DNA of 34,011 nt, taken from NCBI GenBank assembly GCA_003215185.1, contig QCKR01000002.1:1-34011 (forward strand), in the 5' to 3' direction. Positions 1-7,780 of this stretch are shown here, piece after piece (positions within the stretch are counted from its first letter, which is position 1; every line of letters starts with the position of its first letter). The notes below the pieces were generated by a model. The model was not told where the DNA came from. It did no database searches and saw only the letters and a program-made list of their open reading frames with translations. A program made the position numbers and the translations under genes. Source of the DNA: Pelagibacteraceae bacterium AG-410-D23. Lineage in GTDB: Bacteria; Pseudomonadota; Alphaproteobacteria; Pelagibacterales; Pelagibacteraceae.

Positions 1-1474
1 ATGCATATTCCATTGCTTTAATAATTTCTACTTCGCTAAAATTAATTTGTTTTTTTCCTGTTCCAACTAAATCTTTAAAGGCTATAGTTTTATGATTTAA
101 ATGTATTTCAGACAATATATCCATATTATGTCTATTTTTTCCTGCATCTAAAACATATGACATTAACATTGTATCTTCCATTGAATTCATAGTTATTCCT
201 TGTTTGTATAAAACTATAAAATCGAATTTAATATTTTGACCTATCTTTTTTATACTATTGTCTTCAAGAATTGGTTTTAATTTTTTTATAATATTTTCTT
301 TTTTTAGATTATTTCCTATTTTATGGCTCAATGGAATATAACAAGCTTTTCCAATTTTTGTGCTGATTGAGATACCTACTAATTCTGCTTGATGAGGGTC
401 AAGAGAACTTGTTTCGGTATCTATAACGATTTCCCCATTTTCTTCTGCTTCAAATATCCATTTATCCAATTCATTTTCATTTTCTATTAAAAAATAATTT
501 TTTTTATTAATTTTTAATTGCTGTTTGGCTTCCTTTTGATCATTTTTTTCAATTAAATTTTCTAAAAATTGAGGTTCTCCATAAACTGAAATGACTGTAC
601 TTAATAATCGATTGAATTCCATTTCTCTTAAATAGTTATATAATTTAATTTTATTAACTTCTTTTAAAGAAAATTCTTCAATTTTTTTTTTTACTGGTAC
701 ATTTTTTTTTAATGTAACTAGTTTTTTACTTAAAATAGCTTTTTGTTTATTTTCAAGAATATTTTCTCTTCTTTTATTCTGTTTGATATCTTCTGCTTTT
801 TCTAATAAGTTTTCTAATGATTTATACTGATTTATTAACTCGGCGGCTGTTTTTACTCCAATTCCTGGAACCCCAGGAACATTATCACTAGTATCTCCTG
901 CTAAAGATTGAACATCAATTATTTTTTCTGGTTCAACTCCAAACTTATTTAAAATATCTTCCTTTAAAATAAATTTATTTTTCATTGGATCATAAATTCG
1001 AACATCTTTTTTATATAGCTGCATAAGATCTTTGTCTGATGAAACTATTGTAACCTTTGCACCTTGTTCCAAAATTTGTTCTGTATAGGTTGCTATCAAA
1101 TCATCTGCCTCGTAATTTATCAATTCAACAGATGGTAAATTAAATGCCTCTACTGATTTTCTAATATATTCAAATTGTGGAATTAAATCTTCTGGTGCAT
1201 CAGATCTATTTGCTTTATAATCAGAATAAATCTCATTTCTAAAATTTTTTCTGGCAGAATCAAAAATTACTGCAAAATGAGTTGCCTTTTCTTTATTATC
1301 ACTAGATTTTGAATCCTCTAACAATTTAAATAGCATACTACAAAAACCATTCACAGCCCCTGTAGGCAAGCCATCACTTTTTCGACTCAGAGGCGGCAAT
1401 GCGTAGTAAGCTCTAAAAATATATCCAGAGCCATCAATTAAATAAAAATGGTCAGTTTTTTTTATTCTGTTCAT
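1..1474 (-). CDS. polA: DNA polymerase I, N-terminal part (partial, runs off window start)
   Basis: This gene is not in the ORF track because it is cut by the window edge; I read it on the minus strand. It starts at ATG (1474) with MNRIKKTDHFYLIDGSGYIF and stays open for about 491 codons. The first ~290 residues are the 5'-3' exonuclease (flap endonuclease) domain, with the acidic signature VELINYEADDLIA and the helix-hairpin-helix stretch SDNVPGVPGIGVKTAAEL. A 3'-5' exonuclease domain follows, with the DxE motif in GEIVIDTETSSLDPHQ, so proofreading residues appear to be kept. The polymerase domain lies outside the window. The enzyme fills gaps in excision repair and removes Okazaki primers. 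It is divergent from the ABC ATPase gene, with only 50 bases between the two starts. Confidence 0.96.
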   Translation of the reverse strand, partial: MNRIKKTDHFYLIDGSGYIFRAYYALPPLSRKSDGLPTGAVNGFCSMLFKLLEDSKSSDNKEKATHFAVIFDSARKNFRNEIYSDYKANRSDAPEDLIPQFEYIRKSVEAFNLPSVELINYEADDLIATYTEQILEQGAKVTIVSSDKDLMQLYKKDVRIYDPMKNKFILKEDILNKFGVEPEKIIDVQSLAGDTSDNVPGVPGIGVKTAAELINQYKSLENLLEKAEDIKQNKRRENILENKQKAILSKKLVTLKKNVPVKKKIEEFSLKEVNKIKLYNYLREMEFNRLLSTVISVYGEPQFLENLIEKNDQKEAKQQLKINKKNYFLIENENELDKWIFEAEENGEIVIDTETSSLDPHQAELVGISISTKIGKACYIPLSHKIGNNLKKENIIKKLKPILEDNSIKKIGQNIKFDFIVLYKQGITMNSMEDTMLMSYVLDAGKNRHNMDILSEIHLNHKTIAFKDLVGTGKKQINFSEVEIIKAMEYA

Positions 1475-1524
1475 TCTTATAATGTATCTTAATTCTTATG
1501 AATGTTATAAATGTATAATTTCTT

Positions 1525-2454
1525 ATGAACAAAAAAAATGTACTTTCTGCAAAAAATTTAAATAAAATTTATTCAAAAAAAAGTGGTAATCCAATATATG
1601 CTATTAACAATTTAAACTTAGACGTGCAACAAGGTGAAATTTTTGGACTATTAGGACCTAATGGTGCAGGAAAAACAACTTTTATAAATATTTTGGGTGG
1701 AACAGTTATTAAGACCTCTGGTGTTGTTAATGTTTGGGGTTTTGATCTTGATAAAAATCCAAGACAAGTCCGTGCTTCTATTGGCATAGTTCCACAAGAG
1801 GTAAATCTTGATCCTTTTTTTAGTCCTAAAAAATTATTGGAATTACAGGCTGGTTTATATGGTGTAAAAAAAAAAGATCGAATTACTGACATTATTCTCA
1901 AATTAGTTTCTCTTGAAGATTGTGCAAACAGCTATGCGAGAAGTTTATCGGGAGGTATGAAAAGAAGATTGCTTATAGCAAAGTCATTAGTACATCAGCC
2001 TCCGATCGTTATACTGGATGAACCAACAGCAGGGGTTGATGTTGAACTAAGAAAAAATCTTTGGGACAATATAAAATTGTTAAACAAGCAAGGAGTTACA
2101 ATAATTCTGACTACTCATTATTTGGTTGAAGCTGAAAAAATTTGTAACCGGATAGGCATTCTAAATAAAGGGAATTTGGTTGCACTTGATAGTACAAAAA
2201 ATCTTTTAGAAAAAATTCATACTAAAAAGGTTAAATTTAAATTAGATAAACCTACTAAAATTAAAGATGGACAATTAGATTCTCTTAAAATTTCATATAT
2301 TAATGAAAATGAGATCACTTTATCTTATGAAAAAAATAAAGTTAAAATTGAAGAAATAATCAATCTAATTCAAAAAGAAAATGCAAAAATATTGGACATA
2401 TCTACACATGATGGTGATCTAGAGGAGGTTTTTATAAGTTTAACAAAAAACTAG
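1525..2454 (+). CDS. ABC-2-type transporter ATP-binding protein
   Basis: This is a 309-residue ABC ATPase. Walker A is GPNGAGKTT, the signature is LSGGMKRRL, Walker B is IVILDEPTAGVD and the H-loop is TTHYLVEAE. A C-terminal extension of about 85 residues resembles the accessory domain of DrrA/YadG-type exporters. Such proteins normally energise a separate ABC-2 permease encoded next door, but here the following gene is bioY and no ABC-2 permease is in the window. The partner must be encoded elsewhere, or the ATPase is an orphan. The sequence is not the EcfA type expected to serve BioY. The start ATG has no clear Shine-Dalgarno. The substrate is unknown. Confidence 0.9.
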   Translation: MNKKNVLSAKNLNKIYSKKSGNPIYAINNLNLDVQQGEIFGLLGPNGAGKTTFINILGGTVIKTSGVVNVWGFDLDKNPRQVRASIGIVPQEVNLDPFFSPKKLLELQAGLYGVKKKDRITDIILKLVSLEDCANSYARSLSGGMKRRLLIAKSLVHQPPIVILDEPTAGVDVELRKNLWDNIKLLNKQGVTIILTTHYLVEAEKICNRIGILNKGNLVALDSTKNLLEKIHTKKVKFKLDKPTKIKDGQLDSLKISYINENEITLSYEKNKVKIEEIINLIQKENAKILDISTHDGDLEEVFISLTKN

Positions 2455-2486
2455 ATTAAATTACTTATAAATAGTAAAATTACATT

Positions 2487-3038
2487 ATGGAATTAATAAA
2501 ATCATCTCAAAATCTAAAAATTTTAAAGTCAGTTTTAATTGTTTTTTTTGGATCAATTCTATTAGTTATTTCTGCAAAAATAAAAATTCCTTTTTACCCA
2601 GTGCCAATGACAATGCAAACATTTGCTGTATTATTCATAGGACTTTCTTTTGGATATAAGATTGGATTAGCAACTATTGGATTATATCTTTTGGAAGGAA
2701 TATTTGGACTGCCAGTTTTTTCTAACTCTCCAGAAAAAGGGGTTGGATGGATTTATTTCACAGGACCAACCATGGGTTATTTAATAGGTTTTTTATTTGC
2801 AACATTTTTAGCTGGATATTTAAATTTTAAAACAAATTTTATAGTTATTTTTTTTAAATTAATAGTTTCTGTATCAACAATATACATATTGGGTGTTTTA
2901 TGGCTTGGAAATTTAATCGGTTGGGATAAACCAGTAATCGAATTTGGTGTAACACCATTTTTATTAGCTGAATTATTTAAGATTTCTTTACTAACAGTAA
3001 TAAGTAAAAAAATTTTAAAATTTAGAAATTTTATTTAG
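2487..3038 (+). CDS. bioY: BioY family biotin transporter (S component)
   Basis: This 183-residue integral membrane protein has about six hydrophobic segments and the BioY features KIPFYPVPMTMQTFAVLFIGL and GPTMGYLIGFLFA. BioY is the substrate-binding membrane subunit of the energy-coupling-factor biotin transporter. No ecfA or ecfT genes are nearby, so it may act as a solitary BioY, which is known to be able to transport biotin in some bacteria. It lies 32 bases after the ABC ATPase and is probably co-transcribed with it. Its stop overlaps the convergent regA stop region by 8 bases. A biotin uptake gene fits a streamlined, vitamin-dependent marine heterotroph. Confidence 0.9.
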   Translation: MELIKSSQNLKILKSVLIVFFGSILLVISAKIKIPFYPVPMTMQTFAVLFIGLSFGYKIGLATIGLYLLEGIFGLPVFSNSPEKGVGWIYFTGPTMGYLIGFLFATFLAGYLNFKTNFIVIFFKLIVSVSTIYILGVLWLGNLIGWDKPVIEFGVTPFLLAELFKISLLTVISKKILKFRNFI

Positions 3039-3594
3039 GAGATCTTTTAGATAATATTCTTTGTAAAGTTCTTCTATGCATCTTGAGTCTTCTAGCTGTC
3101 TCGGATACATTTCTATTACATAATTCAAAAACTCTATGTATATGTTCCCATTTTACTCTATCAGCTGACATCGGATTTTCGGGTGGTGGTGCCTTACTTT
3201 TTGGATCTGCTAAAAGAGCTTTTTCAACATCATCTGCATCAGCTGGTTTTGCTAAATAGTCTATAGCACCATGTTTAACTGCTGCAACAGCTGTTGGGAT
3301 GTTACCATAACCTGTAAGCATTATGATTCGACTTTTGTTATTGAAGTTTTGAAGTTCCTTTACAACCTCAAGTCCATTTCCATCATTTAATCTTAAATCT
3401 ATAACTGCAAATGCAGGTTTTTTTAATTTTAAACATTCAATTCCTCTTTTTACACCTTCAGCTTGCGTTACTTTAAAACCTTTTTTTTCCATTGCTCTTG
3501 AAAGTCTTTCTCTAAAAGGATTATCATCATCTACTATGAGTAGTGATTTATCCTCAAATTCACTAGCATTTTTTATATTTTTGAAGTCATTCAT
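3031..3594 (-). CDS. regA: RegA/PrrA/ActR-type redox response regulator
   Basis: A receiver domain comes first (LLIVDDDNPFRERL, phospho-acceptor Asp about residue 66 in AVIDLRLNDGNG, then a LTGYG loop and KPAD). It is followed by a proline-containing linker (PPPENPMSADRVKWEHI) and a Fis-like helix-turn-helix, SETARRLKMHRRTLQRIL. The linker and helix-turn-helix are nearly identical to alphaproteobacterial RegA/PrrA/ActR, which control respiration, carbon and nitrogen genes in response to redox state. The ORF track starts at GTG 3624. I prefer ATG 3594, giving 187 residues like known RegA (about 184). The usual partner kinase RegB is not in this window. It is transcribed divergently from the ornithine decarboxylase gene. 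Confidence 0.93.
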   Translation of the reverse strand: MNDFKNIKNASEFEDKSLLIVDDDNPFRERLSRAMEKKGFKVTQAEGVKRGIECLKLKKPAFAVIDLRLNDGNGLEVVKELQNFNNKSRIIMLTGYGNIPTAVAAVKHGAIDYLAKPADADDVEKALLADPKSKAPPPENPMSADRVKWEHIHRVFELCNRNVSETARRLKMHRRTLQRILSKRSPK

Positions 3595-3644
3595 TATCTT
3601 TATAATATGTGAATAGTTTTCCACATTTCAAGAGGTAATTATTT

Positions 3645-3702
3645 ACTTTACATTGATTAATTATTGTCTTAACTGCTGAATCATGTAAAGTTTTTCAGTT
3701 AA
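3645..3702 (+). promoter_or_regulatory. Candidate pseudoknot-like leader RNA upstream of ornithine decarboxylase
   Basis: Two helices interleave. The 9-base arm ACTTTACAT (3645-3653) is the exact complement of ATGTAAAGT (3683-3691). The 7-base arm TTAACTG (3669-3675), inside the first loop, is complementary to CAGTTAA (3696-3702), outside it. They can form together as an H-type pseudoknot or alternate as switching hairpins. T-runs follow, and then a GGGGG ribosome-binding site. I do not recognise a known Rfam family. In AT-rich DNA a pair of this size can arise by chance, so this is a candidate only. Confidence 0.35.
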
Positions 3703-3734
3703 ATATTGAAAAATTTTTTTTGTTAAATTTTTTT

Positions 3735-3739
3735 GGGGG
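3735..3739 (+). promoter_or_regulatory. Shine-Dalgarno GGGGG deciding the ornithine decarboxylase start
   Basis: A GGGGG run, rare in this AT-rich sequence, can pair fully with the anti-SD core CCUCC if one G-U pair is allowed. It lies 8 bases before ATG 3748 and overlaps the first codons of the ORF-track TTG start (3733), which argues for 3748 as the true start. Confidence 0.65.
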
Positions 3740-3747
3740 CATATGAA

Positions 3748-4926
3748 ATGGAAAAATTTAAAACAGTTGATGAATTAGTACGTCAACTAAAACCTGTTGA
3801 GCCAGTTTATTGTATCAGAAAAAAATCGATACAAGTGGCTTCCAAGATTTTTCAGAAAAAATTTCCAGGCAAAGTGTTGTATGCCGTAAAAACGAATCCT
3901 CATACTGAAGTATTAAAAACAATTTCTCAAAGTGGTATAGAAAATTTTGATGTAGCATCAATAAAAGAAATTGATGATATAAAGAAAATAAATCCCAAAG
4001 CAAAATGCTCATATATGCATACTGTAAAAAGCAGAGAAAGTATAAATGAAGCTTATTTTAAATATGATGTTAAAACTTTTTCTTTAGATTCAAAAGATGA
4101 ATTAATAAAAATAATTGAATCAACAAATCATGCAAAAGACTTAGAGTTATTTGTAAGAGTATCAGTTTCTAATGAGCATGCTGAAATTGATTTATCAAAA
4201 AAATTTGGAGCATTAACTTCTGAAGCTATTGGTCTGTTAAGATTAGCAAAACAATATGCAAAAAAAATCGGTTTAAGTTTTCATGTTGGCTCACAATGTA
4301 TGCATCCAATTTCTTATTCAAAAGGCATCACTGAAATAGGAAATATAATTAAAAAAACAAAAATTGTTCCAGATTACATAAACGTTGGTGGAGGATTCCC
4401 CACTATATATCCTGATTTAATACCACAATCTTTGGATAATTATTTTAAAGAGATAAAAGATAGTTTAAAAAATTTAAAATTGGATAAAAAACCAGAAATC
4501 TTATGTGAACCTGGAAGAGCAATAGTTGCGGAAAGTGGTTCCACTATTGTTAGAGTTAATTTAAGAAAAAAACAAAAACTTTATATAAATGATGGTACAT
4601 ATGGAACTCTTTTTGATGCAGGAGTTCCAAATATAGTGTATCCATCTCGAATTATTACAAATGGAAGAATTATTTCAAAAAAATTAACTGCATTTGATTT
4701 TTATGGACCTACTTGTGACAGCATGGATTATATGAAAGGTCCTTTTGTGCTTCCAAACAATATTAAGGAAAATGACTATATAGAGCTAGGTCAACTTGGT
4801 GCTTACGGTTTAACTTTTAGAACTAAGTTTAATGGTTTTTATTCTGATAGAATTTATGAAATTGAAGATGAACCAATCATGACCATGTATGACAAAGAAG
4901 CTAACAAAGCGTTTCTTGTTGCTTAA
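3748..4926 (+). CDS. Ornithine decarboxylase-family PLP enzyme (alanine racemase fold)
   Basis: This 392-residue fold-type III PLP decarboxylase has the PLP-lysine motif YAVKTNPH (Lys about residue 48), HVGSQ, the glycine loop GGGFP, the phosphate-binding CEPGRAIVAESG and the C-terminal catalytic-cysteine motif YGPTCDSMD. Length and motifs fit ornithine decarboxylase (ornithine to putrescine and CO2). A related lysine/ornithine decarboxylase specificity cannot be excluded from sequence alone. The start is ATG 3748, behind a GGGGG ribosome-binding site, rather than the track's TTG 3733. It is the first gene of a three-gene polyamine operon; the next gene's ATG directly abuts its stop (TAAATG). 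A structured leader precedes it. Confidence 0.9.
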   Translation: MEKFKTVDELVRQLKPVEPVYCIRKKSIQVASKIFQKKFPGKVLYAVKTNPHTEVLKTISQSGIENFDVASIKEIDDIKKINPKAKCSYMHTVKSRESINEAYFKYDVKTFSLDSKDELIKIIESTNHAKDLELFVRVSVSNEHAEIDLSKKFGALTSEAIGLLRLAKQYAKKIGLSFHVGSQCMHPISYSKGITEIGNIIKKTKIVPDYINVGGGFPTIYPDLIPQSLDNYFKEIKDSLKNLKLDKKPEILCEPGRAIVAESGSTIVRVNLRKKQKLYINDGTYGTLFDAGVPNIVYPSRIITNGRIISKKLTAFDFYGPTCDSMDYMKGPFVLPNNIKENDYIELGQLGAYGLTFRTKFNGFYSDRIYEIEDEPIMTMYDKEANKAFLVA

Positions 4927-5970
4927 ATGTCAGAAAAAAAAAATCTAGGACACAACAGTAAAAAAGACTTTTTAAATAAAGAAGTTGAACATATTGATAT
5001 TACCTCTTTTGATGCGAGAAAAATAATTTCATCAATGAAAAAAATGTCTTTTGTTTCAAGAGAAACTGCAAATGCCGCTAGTATATTTAATGAAATGATT
5101 AAAGATAAGGATTGTACAATTTTTTTAACACTGGCTGGATCCACTTCTGCTGCGGGATGTATGCATATTTATAGAGATATGATTAAATACAACATGGTTG
5201 ATGCAATTGTAGCTACTGGAGCATCAATTATTGATATGGATTTTTTTGAAGCTCTTGGATTTAAACATTACCAAGGCTCACAATTTCAAGACGATACTGA
5301 ATTAAGAAAAAATTATATTGATAGAATATATGATACTTACATTAATGAAGATGAGCTTCAAATGTGTGATAAAATAATATGTGAAATAGCAGATAAACTA
5401 GAACCAAGAAGTTATACATCTAGAGAGTTTATAAATGAAATAGGAAAATACTTGAAAAGTAATGCCAAAAAGAAAGGTTCCTTAATAGAGACTGCATATG
5501 AAAACGATGTTCCAATTTTTTGCCCAGCTTTCACAGATTCAAGTGCTGGATTTGGATTGGTAATGCACCAAGAAAAAAATCCAAAAAAACATATTACAAT
5601 AGATTCAATTAGAGAATTTCGTGAACTAACTGAAATTAAAATAAGATCAAAAGGATCTGGATTATTTATGATTGGCGGAGGGGTTCCAAAAAATTTCATT
5701 CAAGACACAGTTATTTGTGCTGAACTTTTAGGAAAAGAAGTAGATATGCACAAATATGCTGTTCAAATAACTGTTGCCGACTCAAGAGATGGTGCATGCA
5801 GCAGTTCTACTCTAAAGGAAGCTAGCTCATGGGGAAAAGTTGATATTACAAAAGAACAGATGGTATTTGCAGAAGCAACTAGCGTTCTTCCTTTAATTGC
5901 AAGCGACGCTTATCACAAAGGTGAATGGAAAAATAGAAATAGAAAAAATTTTTCAAAAATATTTGGATAA
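4927..5970 (+). CDS. Deoxyhypusine synthase-like protein (possible homospermidine-type aminobutyltransferase)
   Basis: This 347-residue member of the deoxyhypusine synthase (DHS) family shows the NAD-site region LAGSTSAAGCMHIYRDMI, then VDAIVATGASIIDMDFFEALG, GGGVPKNF and the C-terminal ASSWGKV. The lysine there (about residue 304) corresponds to the catalytic lysine of eukaryotic DHS. Bacteria lack the eIF5A substrate. Bacterial DHS-like proteins next to polyamine genes have been proposed to move an aminobutyl group to putrescine, giving homospermidine, or to another acceptor. Sitting between ornithine decarboxylase and a ureohydrolase supports a polyamine role. The exact acceptor is not visible from sequence. 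There is no gap from the upstream gene and 3 bases to the next. Confidence 0.88.
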   Translation: MSEKKNLGHNSKKDFLNKEVEHIDITSFDARKIISSMKKMSFVSRETANAASIFNEMIKDKDCTIFLTLAGSTSAAGCMHIYRDMIKYNMVDAIVATGASIIDMDFFEALGFKHYQGSQFQDDTELRKNYIDRIYDTYINEDELQMCDKIICEIADKLEPRSYTSREFINEIGKYLKSNAKKKGSLIETAYENDVPIFCPAFTDSSAGFGLVMHQEKNPKKHITIDSIREFRELTEIKIRSKGSGLFMIGGGVPKNFIQDTVICAELLGKEVDMHKYAVQITVADSRDGACSSSTLKEASSWGKVDITKEQMVFAEATSVLPLIASDAYHKGEWKNRNRKNFSKIFG

Positions 5971-5973
5971 AAA

Positions 5974-6852
5974 TTGAATTTCTTATCAAACAAACAGGGA
6001 TTTCTTGGAATTGACAATAAGTTCAAAATTAAAGAGAAAGCTATAATTGTCCCATTTGGTTTAGAAAAAACAGTTAGTTATGGTGGTGGAACAAAAAATG
6101 GCCCGAAAGAAATTATTAAAGCTTCACATCAAGTTGAATTATACGATGAAGAATTAAACTGCGAACCATATAAAAAAATAGGAATAAAAACATTAAAACC
6201 TTTTAAAATAGATAAAAACATAAATAAAGCATTAAATAAAATGTCAAAAATAAATGAAGTAATTTTAAATAAAAAAATTTTTCCATTAACTCTTGGAGGT
6301 GAACACTCAATAACACCTGGTTGTATAGCACCTTTTGCAAAAAAATATAAAAAATTATGTTTATTACACTTTGATGCCCATGCTGATTTAAGAGAAAGTT
6401 ATAATGGAGAAAAATTTTCACATGCCTCAGCAATAAAGAGATGTTTGGATTACAAAAATGTCTCGGTGATATCTTTTGGTATTAGAAACATATCTAAAAA
6501 AGAAGTACCTTATTTAAAAAAAAATTCTTCAAGAATTAATATTTTTTGGGCGAAAGATAAGAAGAAATGGAATTTAAATAAATTTAAAAAAATGATTAAA
6601 AATAAAACAGTTTATTTAACTTTTGACGTAGATGGATTTGACTCAAGTATCATGCCTGCAACTGGCACGCCTGAACCTGGTGGTATTTTTTGGGATGAAA
6701 CTCTAGAAATAATAAAGATAGCTATTAAAAATTCAAATATTGTTGGTGCAGATATAAACGAACTTGCCCCAATAAAAGGGTTTAATTCATACAACTTTTT
6801 AGTAGCTAAATTAGCTTATAAGATTTTATCCTATAAATTTTTATATAAATAA
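5974..6852 (+). CDS. speB: Agmatinase/arginase family ureohydrolase
   Basis: This 292-residue ureohydrolase has a complete binuclear Mn2+ site: GGEHS (His about 111), HFDAHADL (Asp134, His136, Asp138) and TFDVDGFDSS (Asp218, Asp220), followed by GTGTPEPGG. The family hydrolyses agmatine to putrescine and urea, or arginine to ornithine and urea. The operon position next to ornithine decarboxylase fits either: an agmatinase would make putrescine in parallel, an arginase would feed the decarboxylase. No arginine decarboxylase is in the window. The start is TTG (5974), 3 bases after the DHS-like stop, with no in-frame ATG before the conserved core and no clear Shine-Dalgarno, which suggests translational coupling. 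The symbol speB is by family only. Confidence 0.88.
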   Translation: MNFLSNKQGFLGIDNKFKIKEKAIIVPFGLEKTVSYGGGTKNGPKEIIKASHQVELYDEELNCEPYKKIGIKTLKPFKIDKNINKALNKMSKINEVILNKKIFPLTLGGEHSITPGCIAPFAKKYKKLCLLHFDAHADLRESYNGEKFSHASAIKRCLDYKNVSVISFGIRNISKKEVPYLKKNSSRINIFWAKDKKKWNLNKFKKMIKNKTVYLTFDVDGFDSSIMPATGTPEPGGIFWDETLEIIKIAIKNSNIVGADINELAPIKGFNSYNFLVAKLAYKILSYKFLYK

Positions 6853-6855
6853 TTA

Positions 6856-7404
6856 TTAAACTGCTTTAACTCTTCCTAGCAATAATCTAAACGGAATTAG
6901 CATTACTAGTGCAACAAAAATTTTAACTGTCAAATCTCCTAATGATAAACTAAACCAAGGTATACCTGTTGCATAAAAAGATATTGAGAAGAATAAAAAA
7001 GTATCAACAATAGAACCAATTAAAGAAGATGTTAGAGGTGCTACAAACCACTTTTTTCTTCTTAGCTGATCAAAAATTTGAACATCAAGTAATTGAGCAA
7101 CTAAAAAAGCTGTACCTGAACCAATTGCAATTCTTATTGAAATTAAATCTGCAAAATTTGTAGAAAATAAAAGTGTAAAACAAATACCAAAAGCAAAACC
7201 TATATAAACAATTTTTCTAGCAGCTATTTTTCCATAAAATCTATTTGCAAGGTCAGTTATTAAAAAAGCTATAGGATAACTAAAAGCCCCATAAGTTAAA
7301 ATTTTATCTAGACCATAATATCGAATGGGAAACTGAACTAAATAGTTTGAAGATAATACAACCACTCCCATCAAAAAAGATAGAAGTAAAAAAGTTCTAT
7401 TCAT
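6856..7404 (-). CDS. yhhQ: YhhQ/VUT family queuosine-precursor transporter
   Basis: This 182-residue membrane protein has about six hydrophobic segments. SYPIAFLITDLANRFYG is the hallmark of the YhhQ (vitamin uptake-like, formerly DUF165) family, and GSIVDTFLFFSISF follows near the C-terminus. The family imports queuosine precursors such as preQ0/preQ1 for tRNA modification. Its ATG overlaps the rpmB stop by one base (TAATG on the minus strand), so the two are translationally coupled. It converges on the ureohydrolase gene with only 3 bases between stops. Exact substrate identity is inferred from the family. Confidence 0.85.
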   Translation of the reverse strand: MNRTFLLLSFLMGVVVLSSNYLVQFPIRYYGLDKILTYGAFSYPIAFLITDLANRFYGKIAARKIVYIGFAFGICFTLLFSTNFADLISIRIAIGSGTAFLVAQLLDVQIFDQLRRKKWFVAPLTSSLIGSIVDTFLFFSISFYATGIPWFSLSLGDLTVKIFVALVMLIPFRLLLGRVKAV

Positions 7405-7685
7405 TAAATAGATTTTGCAAGAATTGTTTTCTTTAATTTTTTTAATCTTGGAGACAAATTTTTGTTTTTAACGTCTTTTAAAAACTGATCAAAACTTCCT
7501 TTTTTATCTACCGATCTTACAGCTGCATTTGAAACGTTAAGCTTTAAATTTCTTTTCAAAATTTCACTTGTAAACCTTACTTTTTTCAAATTTGGTAAGA
7601 ACCTTCTCTTAGTTTTATTGTTGGCATGGCTTACCTTGTGACCTTTTAAAGGAATTTTACCGGTTAATTCACATTTTTTAGACAT
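7404..7685 (-). CDS. rpmB: 50S ribosomal protein L28
   Basis: This 93-residue basic protein begins MSKKCELTGKIPLKGHKVSHANNKTKRRFLPNL, the diagnostic L28 N-terminus. The length is normal for alphaproteobacterial L28. It is the first gene of a two-gene unit with yhhQ and is preceded by a near-consensus minus-strand promoter. It belongs to the large ribosomal subunit. Confidence 0.97.
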   Translation of the reverse strand: MSKKCELTGKIPLKGHKVSHANNKTKRRFLPNLKKVRFTSEILKRNLKLNVSNAAVRSVDKKGSFDQFLKDVKNKNLSPRLKKLKKTILAKSI

Positions 7686-7702
7686 AATATTTATTTAGTG
7701 AC

Positions 7703-7731
7703 TGTATAAAGTGGGATAGTGACCTCGTCAA
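7703..7731 (-). promoter_or_regulatory. Sigma-70-type promoter for rpmB
   Basis: On the minus strand a -35 TTGACG (7726-7731) and a -10 TATACA (7703-7708) are separated by exactly 17 bases, leaving a short leader before the rpmB ATG at 7685. This is one of the best promoter matches in the window, as expected for a ribosomal protein gene. Confidence 0.7.
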
Positions 7732-7780
7732 GTTTATCGTGCAGCTCTAGAAAAAAAATTTCTAAAACATCAAAATAATC

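Noticed and set aside
1569-1901. 110-residue minus-strand ORF
   Set aside because: Antisense of the ABC ATPase P-loop region; no independent motif or start signal.
3733-3747. TTG start of ornithine decarboxylase in the ORF track
   Set aside because: The GGGGG Shine-Dalgarno overlaps these codons and is correctly spaced for ATG 3748.
7748-7764. TAGAAA/TTTCTA inverted repeat upstream of the small ORF
   Set aside because: Only six A/T-rich pairs around an A-run, expected often by chance in this composition.
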